The notes: generated by a model not told the origin, from the letters alone. A stretch of 64,000 nucleotides of DNA from Nitrobacter sp051535215 (GCF_051535215.1 NZ_JBPPLY010000001.1:124001-188000), one strand, 5' to 3'; counted from the first letter of the stretch, positions 8,342 through 17,587 are shown. Numbers and translations are program-made.

Positions 8342-9040
8342 TCAGGCCTCGTTCCCGACGAATTCCATCCAGATTGCCTTCCCGCCGAGCGTCGCGATGA
8401 AATCGCGATGCGCGATGCGGTCGGCATCGGTCACGCGGGGCGCCAGCGGCGCAGGGCGCTGGCGTCTCGGCATATCAAGGGTTCCGCCGCTCTGGCGGGA
8501 CACTGATTCCACCAGGATCAATTGCGACTGCCGGGCGCCGATCAGATCGATATAGACTTCCGCAAGCAATTCCGCGTCGAGCAACGCCCCGTGTTTGGTC
8601 CGGCGACTGTTGTCGATGGCGTAACGCGAGCAGAGATCGTCGAGCCGGTTCGACACGCCGGGATGCTTCCGTCGCGCCAGCAGCAGCGTGTCCACCAGCC
8701 GGTCCCGCCCGATCGCCTCCCGTTTCAGGCGATCGAGTTCCGCATTGATGAAGCCGATATCGAACGAGGCGTTGTGGATGACGAGCGGCGCGTCGCCGAC
8801 GAATTCCAGAAACTCATCCACGACCTGCGCGAACAGGGGCTTGTCTGCAAGAAACTCACTCGACAGGCCATGCACCGCGAACGCTTCCTGCGGCACGTCG
8901 CGTTCCGGATTGATATAGCGATGGAACGTCTGCCCTGTCGGCATGCGATTGAAAATTTCAACACACCCGATCTCGACTAGACGATCGCCGCGAAGCGGAT
9001 CAAGACCCGTCGTTTCCGTATCGAGAACGATTTCGCGCAT
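8342..9040 (-). CDS. dnaQ: DNA polymerase III epsilon subunit (3'-5' proofreading exonuclease)
   Basis: Proofreading exonuclease of the replicative polymerase. The 232-residue protein carries the three DEDDh exonuclease motifs: DTETTG near residue 7, HNASFDIGFINAE near 92, and HGALLDAELLAEVY near 148. The C-terminal region after about 175 should bind the alpha subunit. It is the downstream gene of the ppsR-maf-coaE-dnaQ run, 20 bases from coaE. Confidence 0.97.
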   Translation of the reverse strand: MREIVLDTETTGLDPLRGDRLVEIGCVEIFNRMPTGQTFHRYINPERDVPQEAFAVHGLSSEFLADKPLFAQVVDEFLEFVGDAPLVIHNASFDIGFINAELDRLKREAIGRDRLVDTLLLARRKHPGVSNRLDDLCSRYAIDNSRRTKHGALLDAELLAEVYIDLIGARQSQLILVESVSRQSGGTLDMPRRQRPAPLAPRVTDADRIAHRDFIATLGGKAIWMEFVGNEA

Positions 9041-9060
9041 AATTTTTTCGGACTCGCGAA

Positions 9061-9660
9061 TCAGGGACGCCGTCGCGGCATTTTAGCAGCTTGCGCCAGA
9101 ATTTCCCGAATTCGCCCGCGCACATGGTCTATACCATGCGAGGTGTCCACTACGAAATCCGCCCGGCTGCGCTTTTCGGCGTCGGGTAACTGCCGGGCCA
9201 GGATCGTCGTCAGTTTGTCACCCGTCATGTTGCCTCTCGTCAGGATGCGCTCGCGTTGAACGTCGGGCGTCGTGGTGACGACGACGACCGCATCTACATG
9301 CTTATCGCCGCCGGTTTCGAACAGCAGCGGCACGTCCACCACCGCCACATCAGCGCCCGATCGCTCGGCCCGATCGAGAAACGTCTGGCGATACGCGTGC
9401 AGCATCGGATGCACGATCTGCTCAAGCTGCGTCATGGCGGCAGCGTCGTGCACAACCCTCGCCGACAACTTCTCCCGGTCGACCTTTCCGTTGACGGTTG
9501 TTCCGGGAAACGCCGCCTCGATGGCCGGTGCCGCCTCGCCTTCATAAATTTTGTGAACTGTCGCGTCGGCATCGTAAACCGGCACCCCGGCTTCCGAAAA
9601 AAGCCTGGCGGTGGTCGATTTCCCCATTCCGATCGATCCGGTCAGCCCGAGCACCAGCAT
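9061..9660 (-). CDS. coaE: Dephospho-CoA kinase CoaE
   Basis: Last enzyme of coenzyme A synthesis; it phosphorylates the ribose 3'-OH of dephospho-CoA. It has 199 residues, with P-loop GLTGSIGMGKST at 5-16, the DADATVHKIYE lid/substrate region near 33, and VVDVPLLFETG near 108. The start ATG (9658-9660) is the family start. The longer open frame to 9840 runs into the maf coding sequence and is not credible. It lies between dnaQ and maf; aroE, often present at this spot in other alphaproteobacteria, is absent. Confidence 0.96.
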   Translation of the reverse strand: MLVLGLTGSIGMGKSTTARLFSEAGVPVYDADATVHKIYEGEAAPAIEAAFPGTTVNGKVDREKLSARVVHDAAAMTQLEQIVHPMLHAYRQTFLDRAERSGADVAVVDVPLLFETGGDKHVDAVVVVTTTPDVQRERILTRGNMTGDKLTTILARQLPDAEKRSRADFVVDTSHGIDHVRGRIREILAQAAKMPRRRP

Positions 9661-9676
9661 ATGCAAACATCCGACG

Positions 9677-10288
9677 TCACAACGACAGTAGGCCCTGGCC
9701 GCGCAGAAAAGCGAGCAGCGGCAACAGCGGCAAGCCGAGAATGGTGAAATGATCGCCGTCGATCCGGCTGAACAGGTGGACGCCCAGCTTCTCGAGTTGA
9801 TAGGCGCCGACGCTCGCGGTAGCCGCATCGCCAGCCGCATTCAGATAGGCCTCGATCGTCTCCCCGCTCAGTTCCCGCATCGTCATGCGGGCGACCGACA
9901 CATCTTCAAAGAGCGGCTTGCCATCGCGCACAATCGCGACACCGGCGTGCAGCGTGTGAGTCCGGCCGGACAGCGCGCGCAGATGCTCCGCCGCCCCCGC
10001 GCGGCCAGCCGGCTTGTTGAACAGGCGGTTCTCGCATTCAAGGGTCTGATCGGCTCCGATAACGTAGCGGCCGGGCGAGCGCGACGAAACCTCGCGGGCT
10101 TTTTCGCGAGCCAGGCAAATGGCGATCTCATCGCTCTTGGTCAGGCCGGAATTCCGCTGAATGGTTCGTTCGTCGATCGCGGCTGGAACGGTCTCGAATG
10201 ACAGACCGGCATTTGCGAGCAATGCCTGGCGAACCCGGCTTTGCGATGCGAGGATCAAGGGCTTCGGTTCGCGCCAGACCACGGTCAC
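9677..10288 (-). CDS. maf: Maf-like nucleotide pyrophosphatase
   Basis: Maf/YhdE/YceF family nucleoside triphosphate pyrophosphatase, a house-cleaning enzyme acting on non-canonical or canonical NTPs. The 203-residue protein has the opening LILASQSRVRQALL, the AIDER motif, ADQTLECENRLFNKP with the catalytic Asp region, and GAYQLEKLGVHLF near the end. The start is GTG (10286-10288), overlapping the ppsR stop as GTGA. The exact nucleotide preference cannot be read from the sequence. Confidence 0.93.
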   Translation of the reverse strand: MTVVWREPKPLILASQSRVRQALLANAGLSFETVPAAIDERTIQRNSGLTKSDEIAICLAREKAREVSSRSPGRYVIGADQTLECENRLFNKPAGRAGAAEHLRALSGRTHTLHAGVAIVRDGKPLFEDVSVARMTMRELSGETIEAYLNAAGDAATASVGAYQLEKLGVHLFSRIDGDHFTILGLPLLPLLAFLRGQGLLSL

Positions 10289-11136
10289 CGGCCCTGCTCC
10301 GCCTGGCGCTGCCGTTGCCGATCCGCAAACAGCTTCATAATCGCTGCGGCGGTCTCTTCGATCGACCGGCGTGTGACGTCCAATTGGACCCAGTCATGCT
10401 TCGCGCTGAGACGGCGGGCATAGGTCACTTCATCGGCAACCGATTGGCGATCGATATAGGTCTCATTGCCGGCACCCGACCCGATGCTCAACAGCCGGTT
10501 TTGACGCACCTGGATGAGCCGCTCGGGCGCTGCATGAAGGCTGACGATCAAAGGTTTTTTCAGAGTTTCCAGTTGACGCGGGATGGCGATGCCCGGCACC
10601 AGCGGCACGTTCGCAGTGCGGATGCCGCGATTGGCAAGATAGACCGACGTTGGCGTTTTTGACGTGCGCGACACTCCAACCAGAACGACGTCGGCCTCCT
10701 CCAGACCTTCGACGTGCTGTCCGTCGTCGTGCATCATGGTGTAGTTCAAGGCGTCGATGCGCCTGAAGTAATCCGCGTTCAGCGTATGCTGTGCGCCGAC
10801 CCGGCCGATCGTGGAAGCGCCGAGATAAGCCTGAAACAACTGCATCACAGGGCCGATAATCGAAAGGCTCGGGCTGTTGATTTCCTGGCACTTGGCTTCG
10901 AGACGCTCCACCAGATCCTTTTCAAGGAGCGTGAACAAAACGATTCCCGGCGTTTCCTCGATTTCCGCGAGAACGCGGTCGAGCTGTTTCTGGCTGCGCA
11001 CCAGCGGATAGACGTGTTCGACCGGCGTGAGGTTGGCATATTGGGCGGCGACCGCACGCGACACCGTGATCAGCGTCTCGCCGGTCGAATCAGACACCAG
11101 ATGAAGATGAAAATTGCTGCCGGTGATGGGCGACAT
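10285..11136 (-). CDS. ppsR: Pyruvate, phosphate dikinase regulatory protein (DUF299 kinase/pyrophosphorylase)
   Basis: Bifunctional Ser/Thr kinase and phosphorylase that switches pyruvate phosphate dikinase or PEP synthase off and on. The 283-residue protein has FHLHLVSDSTGETL at the N-terminus and the P-loop-like GVSRTSKTPTS near 150, followed by YLANRGIRTANVPLVPG. ATG at 11134-11136 has AGGGG upstream. In Caulobacter and related genomes this gene borders the replication origin, which fits the 465-base gap upstream here. Confidence 0.94.
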   Translation of the reverse strand: MSPITGSNFHLHLVSDSTGETLITVSRAVAAQYANLTPVEHVYPLVRSQKQLDRVLAEIEETPGIVLFTLLEKDLVERLEAKCQEINSPSLSIIGPVMQLFQAYLGASTIGRVGAQHTLNADYFRRIDALNYTMMHDDGQHVEGLEEADVVLVGVSRTSKTPTSVYLANRGIRTANVPLVPGIAIPRQLETLKKPLIVSLHAAPERLIQVRQNRLLSIGSGAGNETYIDRQSVADEVTYARRLSAKHDWVQLDVTRRSIEETAAAIMKLFADRQRQRQAEQGR

Positions 11137-11601
11137 GACCCCTGAATACCCTGTGCATCGCTGTGGAGTTCGAGCCGCGATACGGCTCATCCGGCAAGGA
11201 CCGCGGGATAACCGGAGATTTTGCTCACAGGTCTCGCGGCAGGGATAACTCCGCCGATCGCTGGCGATAATAGTGAGACTGTGTGGAATTGTCTCTGGGT
11301 AATTGCGGGCCAACAACGCGTAAGTGTTTGCGTTGCTAACGATCTTTCGGATTCACGGCTGAGCAAGTCTTAATTCAGGGACGTTGTGAAGAAGCCCTTG
11401 AAAGGGCCGGGACAGAATTGCGCCCGCCGAATTCACTGTCACTTAGACTCAAACCTTAAGAATCTTAAAATTAATTTTTAGAAAAGAGTCGCTTGCGGAG
11501 ATCGTCCCGATCAGGTCTCTATCCGTCGCCGGAATAACCCTGATGCCGGCTGTATGTTCCGACAGAGTGACGATCGTCGGGTCATCCGAGCGAGAAGACC
11601 G
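11137..11601. other. Candidate chromosomal replication origin (oriC)
   Basis: A 465-base gap without genes between leftward ppsR and rightward hemJ. The genes ppsR, maf, coaE, dnaQ and secB on one side match the oriC flank in Caulobacter, and parS/parAB lie 6-10 kb away on the other side. Gene orientation mostly diverges from this point. Inside are an AT-rich block with three TTAA motifs (11451-11484) and DnaA-box-like cores: GGATAA at 11206 and 11243, TGTGGA at 11162 and 11282. No perfect DnaA box is present and hemE, the usual other neighbour, is missing. Confidence 0.55.
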
Positions 11602-12021
11602 ATGTACGAATGGATCAAGGCATTTCATGTGATTGCGGTCATCTCCTGGATGGCGGGGATGCTCTATTTGCCGCGGCTGTTCGTTTATCACTGCGAGGCC
11701 GAGATCGGCTCGAAAGAATCCGAGACGTTCAAGGTGATGGAGCGGCGGCTGTTCAAGGCGATCATCAATCCGGCGATGATGGTGGCCTGGGGGCTCGGGC
11801 TTTATATGATGTGGGTGCATCAATGGTATCTGGCGGGCTGGTTTCAGGGAAAGCTGGCACTGGTGATCCTGATGTCCGGCATTCATGGCTATTTCGCTCG
11901 CCGCGTGCGTGATTTCGCGGCTGACCGGAACGTGATGAGTCAGAAATTCTATCGTATTATCAATGAGGTGGTTACAGCATTGATGGTCGGCATCGTCATA
12001 TTGGTCATCGTCAAGCCGTAA
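11602..12021 (+). CDS. hemJ: Protoporphyrinogen IX oxidase HemJ
   Basis: Heme-containing membrane protein that oxidises protoporphyrinogen IX to protoporphyrin IX, the penultimate step of heme synthesis. The 139-residue protein starts MYEWIKAFHVIAVISWMAGM, carrying the conserved His near residue 9, and continues LYLPRLFVYH. It has four hydrophobic segments (about 5-20, 53-72, 80-95 and 115-135). ATG at 11602 has GAGAAG upstream. It is the first gene right of the candidate origin and lies upstream of rho. Confidence 0.92.
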   Translation: MYEWIKAFHVIAVISWMAGMLYLPRLFVYHCEAEIGSKESETFKVMERRLFKAIINPAMMVAWGLGLYMMWVHQWYLAGWFQGKLALVILMSGIHGYFARRVRDFAADRNVMSQKFYRIINEVVTALMVGIVILVIVKP

Positions 12022-12216
12022 CGGCCGGGCTCGAAGCGGAAAGCTGCCGACTGGAGAACAGTACCGTCAATGCTTGATCGCCGTACGGGCTAACCCCGCA
12101 TTCCCTTTGCGGAATTTCGCGCCCAGGGCGGACAGGCAAGACCTCGACGTCGCTTAGGTCCGGAGATCGTCGGACTGCGGGAGCCAGCCTTCGACGGAAG
12201 ACTGATGCACTCCTCC

Positions 12217-12245
12217 TTGCACGAAAGCGTTCAATTTTCTATATT
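12217..12245 (+). promoter_or_regulatory. Sigma-70-type promoter for rho
   Basis: TTGCAC (12217-12222), a 17-base spacer and TATATT (12240-12245) form a good housekeeping promoter. It lies in the 429-base hemJ-rho gap (12022-12450) and would give rho a leader of about 200 bases, long enough for Rho autoregulation. I see no other gene in the gap. Confidence 0.6.
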
Positions 12246-12450
12246 GCGGACATCCCACCCCCAAGCAGGCGGATGTGGTCACGTTCCGGTTTCGCTGTTG
12301 AGCCGGCCGCCACGCCAGGAAGCCTTTCGGCACCTTCCTTGCCCAAAGTTTTTTCCACGGTCAGGATCTGCGGACTTTTCTCTCAGCCGTCCGCATCTTC
12401 ATGAACCCGCCTGACGACTCTCCTCGAAGCGTTCCACAGGACCCTCCCAA

Positions 12451-13716
12451 ATGCGGGAAATGAAACTTCAAGACCTCAAGGCCAAGACTCCAGCCGAACT
12501 CGTGTCGTTTGCGGAAGAGCTTGGGGTCGAAAATGCAAGCACCATGCGCAAGCAGGAGCTGATGTTCGCCATTCTCAAGCAACTGGCGATTCAGGAAATC
12601 GATATCATCGGCGAAGGCGTGGTCGAAGTCCTCTCCGACGGCTTCGGATTTCTGCGCTCGCCGGACGCTAATTATCTGCCGGGCCCGGACGATATCTACG
12701 TCTCGCCGTCGCAGATCCGCCGCTTCGGCCTGCGAACCGGCGACACCATCGAAGGTCACATCCGCAGCCCGAAGGAAGGCGAGCGTTATTTCGCGTTGTT
12801 GAAGGTCAACACGCTCAATTTCGAGGATCCCGAGAAGTCGAAGCACAAGGTCAACTTCGACAACCTGACGCCGTTATTCCCCGATCAGCGGTTCCGCCTC
12901 GAACTGGAGGACTCAACCCGCAAAGATCTGTCGGCGCGTGTCATCGATATCGTGGCTCCGATCGGCAAGGGACAGCGTGCGCTGATCGTGGCGCCGCCGC
13001 GCACCGGCAAGACCGTGCTGATGCAGAACATCGCGCACTCCATCACCGCCAATCATCCCGAATGCTATCTGATCGTTCTTCTGATCGACGAGCGTCCGGA
13101 GGAAGTCACCGACATGCAGCGCTCGGTGAAGGGCGAGGTCGTGTCCTCGACGTTCGACGAGCCGGCTGTGCGCCATGTCCAGGTCGCGGAGATGGTGATC
13201 GAAAAGGCCAAGCGCCTGGTCGAGCATGGCCGCGATGTCGTCATCCTTCTCGATTCGATCACACGGCTCGGCCGCGCCTACAACACCGTAGTGCCATCAT
13301 CTGGCAAGGTGCTGACCGGCGGCGTCGACGCCAATGCCTTGCAGCGTCCGAAGCGTTTCTTCGGCGCGGCGCGCAACATCGAGGAAGGTGGCTCGCTGAC
13401 CATCATCGCCACCGCGCTCGTCGATACCGGCAGCCGCATGGACGAAGTGATTTTCGAGGAGTTCAAGGGCACCGGCAACTCCGAGCTGATTCTCGATCGC
13501 AAGGTCGCCGACAAGCGCACTTTCCCGGCGATCGACATCGCGCGCTCCGGAACCCGCAAGGAAGAACTCATCACCGATCCGCAACTGCTCAAGAAGATGT
13601 ACGTGTTGCGGCGCATTCTCAATCCGATGGGAACCATGGATGCGATCGAGTTCCTGCTCGACAAGCTGCGCAACACCAAGAACAACTCTGAATTCTTCGA
13701 GTCGATGAATACGTGA
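12451..13716 (+). CDS. rho: Transcription termination factor Rho
   Basis: Hexameric RNA helicase that ends transcription at Rho-dependent sites. The 421-residue protein has an N-terminal helical part, an RNA-binding cold-shock-like domain with DGFGFLRS near 66, Walker A APPRTGKTVL near 180, Walker B VVILLDSITRLGRA near 262, and the Q-loop VLTGGVDANAL near 287. It has no large insertion. Downstream, tandem hairpin repeats separate it from the convergent DUF255 gene. Confidence 0.98.
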   Translation: MREMKLQDLKAKTPAELVSFAEELGVENASTMRKQELMFAILKQLAIQEIDIIGEGVVEVLSDGFGFLRSPDANYLPGPDDIYVSPSQIRRFGLRTGDTIEGHIRSPKEGERYFALLKVNTLNFEDPEKSKHKVNFDNLTPLFPDQRFRLELEDSTRKDLSARVIDIVAPIGKGQRALIVAPPRTGKTVLMQNIAHSITANHPECYLIVLLIDERPEEVTDMQRSVKGEVVSSTFDEPAVRHVQVAEMVIEKAKRLVEHGRDVVILLDSITRLGRAYNTVVPSSGKVLTGGVDANALQRPKRFFGAARNIEEGGSLTIIATALVDTGSRMDEVIFEEFKGTGNSELILDRKVADKRTFPAIDIARSGTRKEELITDPQLLKKMYVLRRILNPMGTMDAIEFLLDKLRNTKNNSEFFESMNT

Positions 13717-13747
13717 TCCTGCCGCGTTTTGTAGTCATGCCCAGGGC

Positions 13748-13855
13748 ATAGCTGTTCAAGGACCGGCTTCGCTTCGCTCGCCCATAGCCGTTCAAAGAAC
13801 GGCGTCGCTTCGCTCGCCCATAGCCGTTCAAAGAACGGCGTCGCTTCGCTCGCCT
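13748..13855. repeat. Three tandem 36-base hairpin repeats
   Basis: Three direct copies with a 36-base period start at 13748, 13784 and 13820. Each contains the palindrome GCCGTTCAAAGAACGGC (degenerate in copy 1), followed by a GTCGCTTCGCTCGCC segment. They lie 30 bases downstream of rho. There are no variable spacers, so this is not a CRISPR array. Confidence 0.9.
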
Positions 13856-13924
13856 ATGGGGCGAGCCCCCCACACCTCTTTGATAAGAGGATCGCTTTAA
13901 GAGTGGATGCCCGTGCAAGACAGG

Positions 13925-13947
13925 CATGCCCGCGATGAGCGGGCATG
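13925..13947. terminator. Hairpin between convergent rho and DUF255 gene
   Basis: Perfect inverted repeat CATGCCCGC (13925-13933) / GCGGGCATG (13939-13947) with a GATGA loop, about 40 bases past the DUF255 stop. It lacks a T-run and may be a bidirectional terminator. Confidence 0.5.
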
Positions 13948-13985
13948 AGTGGTTTGAACGCCGCGGCTATAGGCGACGACTGCCG

Positions 13986-16034
13986 TTAAGTAGAGACTCG
14001 TTGCTTCACCAGATCGATCAAAGCCTCCCGGGCTGTCACGGGCAGCGAGCAGCTCTGGTTGCGGCAGACGAAGGCCGCCGCGCCCTGCACGGAATCCGCC
14101 TTGACGCGCGCGGAGTGACCGGCCGGCAGCGCATCGGCATGCGGCGCGTGCAGCACGATGCTTGTGGCGTGCGGCAGTTTTCGCGCGGCGTTGAGCAACG
14201 CGTCGGCTTGCGCGCCCTCGCCGACCACGACGATCTCCGCGCCGGCGAGGCGGAGATCGAGCGCATTCATCAGCGACAACTGGCCGAAACCTGTCGCGGT
14301 CGCGCTCGGCAGCAAGGCGGCGAACATGTTGTCGATGCGGTCGCGCCACTTGGCATCGCTGGTCAGCGCCGCGAGGCGGACCAGGTTTTGTGCGATCAGT
14401 CCGTCATGGTTGGGGATGGCGTCGTCGGCCGTCGAGTGCGGCCGCACGATCAGCCCTTCGGCATCGTCGGCTGTGAGATAATACCCGCCGTGTTCGACGT
14501 CGGCGTAATGGGTGTCCAGCGTTGCCTGCCAGCGCAGCGCTTGCTCGAGGAACGCGTTGTCGCCGGTCGCCTCATACAGGGCCAGTGCCGCGCGTTCCAT
14601 CGCGGCATAGTCGGAAGCGAGCGCCGGGATCAGCAGCCGGCCCTCGCGCCAAGAATGACCGAGCCGCCCGTCGCGGGTCATCGTGGTTTGTACGAACGCG
14701 AATGCCGTTCGCGCGATCTGCAGCCAGTCCGCGACAGCGAAGGCGCAGGCTGCGTGAGCGAGCGCCGCGATCATCAGGCCGTTCCAGTCGGCGAGCACCT
14801 TGTCGTCGAGGCCCGGACGGACGCGGCTCGCGCGGCGCGCCAAGAGCTTCGCACGTAGCGCCTGCATCCGCGCGTCATCATTGCTGTCGAGATCGGAGTT
14901 CTTCAGGCGATTGGGAATGTTATGGCCTTCGAAATTGCCGCTTGCGGTGATGTCGTATCGCGCGGCGAAATCAGCGGCGTCGGTTGCGCCGAGCACCTCT
15001 TCGACCTCCTTTAGCGACCAGACGTAGAACTTGCCTTCCTTGCCTTCGGAGTCAGCATCGAGCGAAGAAGCGAAACCGCCCTCGCCTGTCAGCATCTCAC
15101 GGCAAAGCCAATCGACGGTCTCGATCGCGCGTTCGCGGTACAGCGGATTGTTGCTGCGCGCGTAGTCGAGCGCGAGCAGGTCGAGAATCTGCGCGTTGTC
15201 GTAAAGCATCTTCTCGAAATGCGGCACCAGCCACTTGTCGTCGACGGAATAGCGGGCATAGCCGCCGCCGAGATGATCGTAGATGCCACCCTGGCTCATC
15301 CGTGTCAGGGTCAGCGTGGTGGCGGCGAAAAAGCGTTCGTCGCCGGTGCGCGCGCCGGCGCGCCAGAGAAATTCCAGCACGGAGCATTGCGGAAATTTCG
15401 GCGCGCCACGTAGGCCGCCGTTCACGTGATCGATCGCCTGCATGATCGAGGCCGCGGCGTTATTGAGTTCGGCGGGGCCGAGATTCGCCGGATTTTCGGA
15501 CCTTGCGCGTTCGGAAAGCCGGGCGAGCAGCGCATCGCGGTTGTGCGCGATCCGGTCGGGCTTGTCGTGAAAAACCCGCGCCACCGATTGCAGGACATCG
15601 GTGAATGCCGGGCGGCCGTAATCCGGCAGCTTCGGAAAATACGTGCCGCCCCAGAACGGCGATCCGTCGGGCGACAGGAACATCGTCAGCGGCCAGCCGC
15701 CCTGCTCGCCGAGATGATGCAGCGCGCTCATGTAAATCTGGTCGATGTCCGGCCGCTCCTCGCGATCGACCTTGATGCAGACGAACAACTCGTTCATCAC
15801 TGCGGCGACTTCGTCGTCCTCGAAACTCTCATGCGCCATCACATGGCACCAGTGACAGGCGGCATAGCCGATCGACAGCAGGATCGGACGGTTGGTCCGC
15901 TGCGCTTCGGCAAGCGCCGCGGGTCCCCACGGCCACCAGTCGACAGGATTGTGCTGGTGTTGCAGCAGGTAAGGGCTCGTTTCCGCAGCCAAGCGATTCG
16001 CGGGACGGCCGGAGCCGGCTGCGGCGTGATTCAT
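13986..16034 (-). CDS. DUF255 thioredoxin-domain protein (YyaL/spermatogenesis-associated 20 family)
   Basis: Protein of 682 residues with an N-terminal thioredoxin-like domain (about 8-170) containing SPYLLQHQHNPVDWWPWG, ACHWCHVMAHESF and VDREERPDID, followed by an alpha/alpha toroid like that of glycosidases or epimerases. The biochemical role of the family is not established; the CHWC motif suggests disulfide chemistry. The ATG at 16032-16034 starts MNHAAAGSGRPANRL; the longer open frame to 16244 runs into the mnmE promoter and N-terminus and is rejected. It is convergent with rho and diverges from mnmE. Confidence 0.92.
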   Translation of the reverse strand: MNHAAAGSGRPANRLAAETSPYLLQHQHNPVDWWPWGPAALAEAQRTNRPILLSIGYAACHWCHVMAHESFEDDEVAAVMNELFVCIKVDREERPDIDQIYMSALHHLGEQGGWPLTMFLSPDGSPFWGGTYFPKLPDYGRPAFTDVLQSVARVFHDKPDRIAHNRDALLARLSERARSENPANLGPAELNNAAASIMQAIDHVNGGLRGAPKFPQCSVLEFLWRAGARTGDERFFAATTLTLTRMSQGGIYDHLGGGYARYSVDDKWLVPHFEKMLYDNAQILDLLALDYARSNNPLYRERAIETVDWLCREMLTGEGGFASSLDADSEGKEGKFYVWSLKEVEEVLGATDAADFAARYDITASGNFEGHNIPNRLKNSDLDSNDDARMQALRAKLLARRASRVRPGLDDKVLADWNGLMIAALAHAACAFAVADWLQIARTAFAFVQTTMTRDGRLGHSWREGRLLIPALASDYAAMERAALALYEATGDNAFLEQALRWQATLDTHYADVEHGGYYLTADDAEGLIVRPHSTADDAIPNHDGLIAQNLVRLAALTSDAKWRDRIDNMFAALLPSATATGFGQLSLMNALDLRLAGAEIVVVGEGAQADALLNAARKLPHATSIVLHAPHADALPAGHSARVKADSVQGAAAFVCRNQSCSLPVTAREALIDLVKQRVST

Positions 16035-16138
16035 GTCGAGGCACTCTTCATTCGGATATGAGATAACGGAAAGCTGCAAGGCTTTGCCGCTGTCGTCAGT
16101 ATTTGTGGTGTCGTCGAAGCCGATTAAGACAATAGGCA

Positions 16139-17515
16139 ATGCATCCGCGAGAGCAAACGATCTTCGCCCTGTCGTCGGGCCGGCCGCCGTCGGCGATCGC
16201 GGTTGTGCGGGTCTCGGGCGCGCTGGCGGGAACGGCGCTCGCAAAAATCGCAGGAATGATTCCTCCCGCGCGGCTGGCGAAGCGGGTCATGTTGCGCGAT
16301 CAGATTGGCGAAGTAATTGATGATGCTGTTGTTTTGTGGTTCGCCGGGCCGGCGAGCGCAACCGGCGAGGACGTCGCGGAGTTCCACGTTCACGGTGGCC
16401 GCGCGGTATTGAACACGTTGTTCGCCGCGCTGGCGTCTATGGACAATGTGAGGGCAGCGGAGCCGGGAGAGTTTACCCGGCGCGCATTCGAGAACGGCAA
16501 GATCGATTTGACCGAAGCCGAAGGTCTCGACGATCTCATCCATGCCGACACCGACCGGCAGCGGCGGCAGGCGTTACGGCAGTTGCAGGGACTGCTCGGC
16601 GATCGCGCGCGTGAGTGGCGCAGGCAACTGATCGAGGCTTCGGCCCTGATCGAAGCCGGAATTGATTTCGCCGAGGAAGGCGACGTGCCGGAAGACCTAG
16701 TGACGCCCGCGATGGAGAAAATCGCGCGGCTCCGTCACGAAATCGAAAAAACCCTTGCGGCATCGGCACAAAGCGAACGCCTGCGCGACGGATTGACGGT
16801 CGCGATTGCGGGGCCGCCGAATGCTGGCAAGTCGACGCTGCTCAATCGCCTGGCGCGCCGCGAGGCGGCGATCGTCTCGCCGTATGCCGGCACCACGCGC
16901 GACATCATCGAAGTGCATCTCGATCTTGATGGTTACCCGATCACGCTGATCGACACCGCGGGCATTCGCGATACCGACGATCCGGTCGAGCGGGAGGGCG
17001 TGCGGCGGGCGCAGGAGCGCGCGGCGTCCGCCGATCTGGTTTTGTGGCTTGCGGATGATGACGGTGAGGGCGCCCGTTTGCCGCGACCATTCGGCGAGGG
17101 GGGTGTGCCGGTCTGGCGCGTGCGTAACAAGGTCGATCTTTCCGGGCTCGAAACCGATGGGGCGAAGCCAGGGCATCTTGAGGCAACATGTGGGCAGGGG
17201 GCGCCGACGAAGCATTTCCGGATCTCAGCCGCGCTTGGCGATGGCGTGGAGGAATTGGTTGCGGCGCTGACGAAGTTCGCGGGTGAGTGGTTCGGTTCGG
17301 GGGAAATGGCCGCGGTCACACGTTTGCGGCACCGCAATATATTGCGGGAGGCCGCAGCATCGCTTGCGAAGACGGAGAGGTTGGTCGGGCAGGGCGATGA
17401 ACTGGTCGCCGAGCAGCTTCGGATCTCGGTTGAGTTGATGGGGCGGCTGCTGGGTCGGGTGGACATCGACAATATTCTTGATTCGCTCTTTAAGGATTTT
17501 TGCATCGGTAAGTAG
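16139..17515 (+). CDS. mnmE: tRNA modification GTPase MnmE
   Basis: GTPase that works with MnmG to install the carboxymethylaminomethyl group on U34 of several tRNAs. The 458-residue protein has an N-terminal folate-binding domain, helical domain, and inserted G domain: G1 GPPNAGKST near 226, TTRDI, DTAGIRDTDD near 270, and NKVD near 325. The C-terminal FCIGK motif with its catalytic Cys is intact. It is followed by mnmG, its partner, across a 158-base gap carrying a parS site. Confidence 0.97.
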   Translation: MHPREQTIFALSSGRPPSAIAVVRVSGALAGTALAKIAGMIPPARLAKRVMLRDQIGEVIDDAVVLWFAGPASATGEDVAEFHVHGGRAVLNTLFAALASMDNVRAAEPGEFTRRAFENGKIDLTEAEGLDDLIHADTDRQRRQALRQLQGLLGDRAREWRRQLIEASALIEAGIDFAEEGDVPEDLVTPAMEKIARLRHEIEKTLAASAQSERLRDGLTVAIAGPPNAGKSTLLNRLARREAAIVSPYAGTTRDIIEVHLDLDGYPITLIDTAGIRDTDDPVEREGVRRAQERAASADLVLWLADDDGEGARLPRPFGEGGVPVWRVRNKVDLSGLETDGAKPGHLEATCGQGAPTKHFRISAALGDGVEELVAALTKFAGEWFGSGEMAAVTRLRHRNILREAAASLAKTERLVGQGDELVAEQLRISVELMGRLLGRVDIDNILDSLFKDFCIGK

Positions 17516-17571
17516 TGAATATGTATTCATTTATTTAGTCTGATGGGAGGCTAGATTGCTCCGGATCGAAA

Positions 17572-17587
17572 TGTTTCACGTGAAACA
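17572..17587. other. parS centromere site 1
   Basis: Perfect 16-base palindrome TGTTTCACGTGAAACA, the consensus ParB loading site, in the mnmE-mnmG gap. ParA and ParB are encoded 3-5 kb downstream. Confidence 0.95.

Noticed and set aside
13748..13855. CRISPR-like direct repeats
   Set aside because: The units are contiguous with no unique spacers, and there are no cas genes in the window.
16034..16244. Longer start for the DUF255 protein
   Set aside because: The extra 70 residues would overlap the mnmE start on the other strand and do not resemble the family N-terminus.
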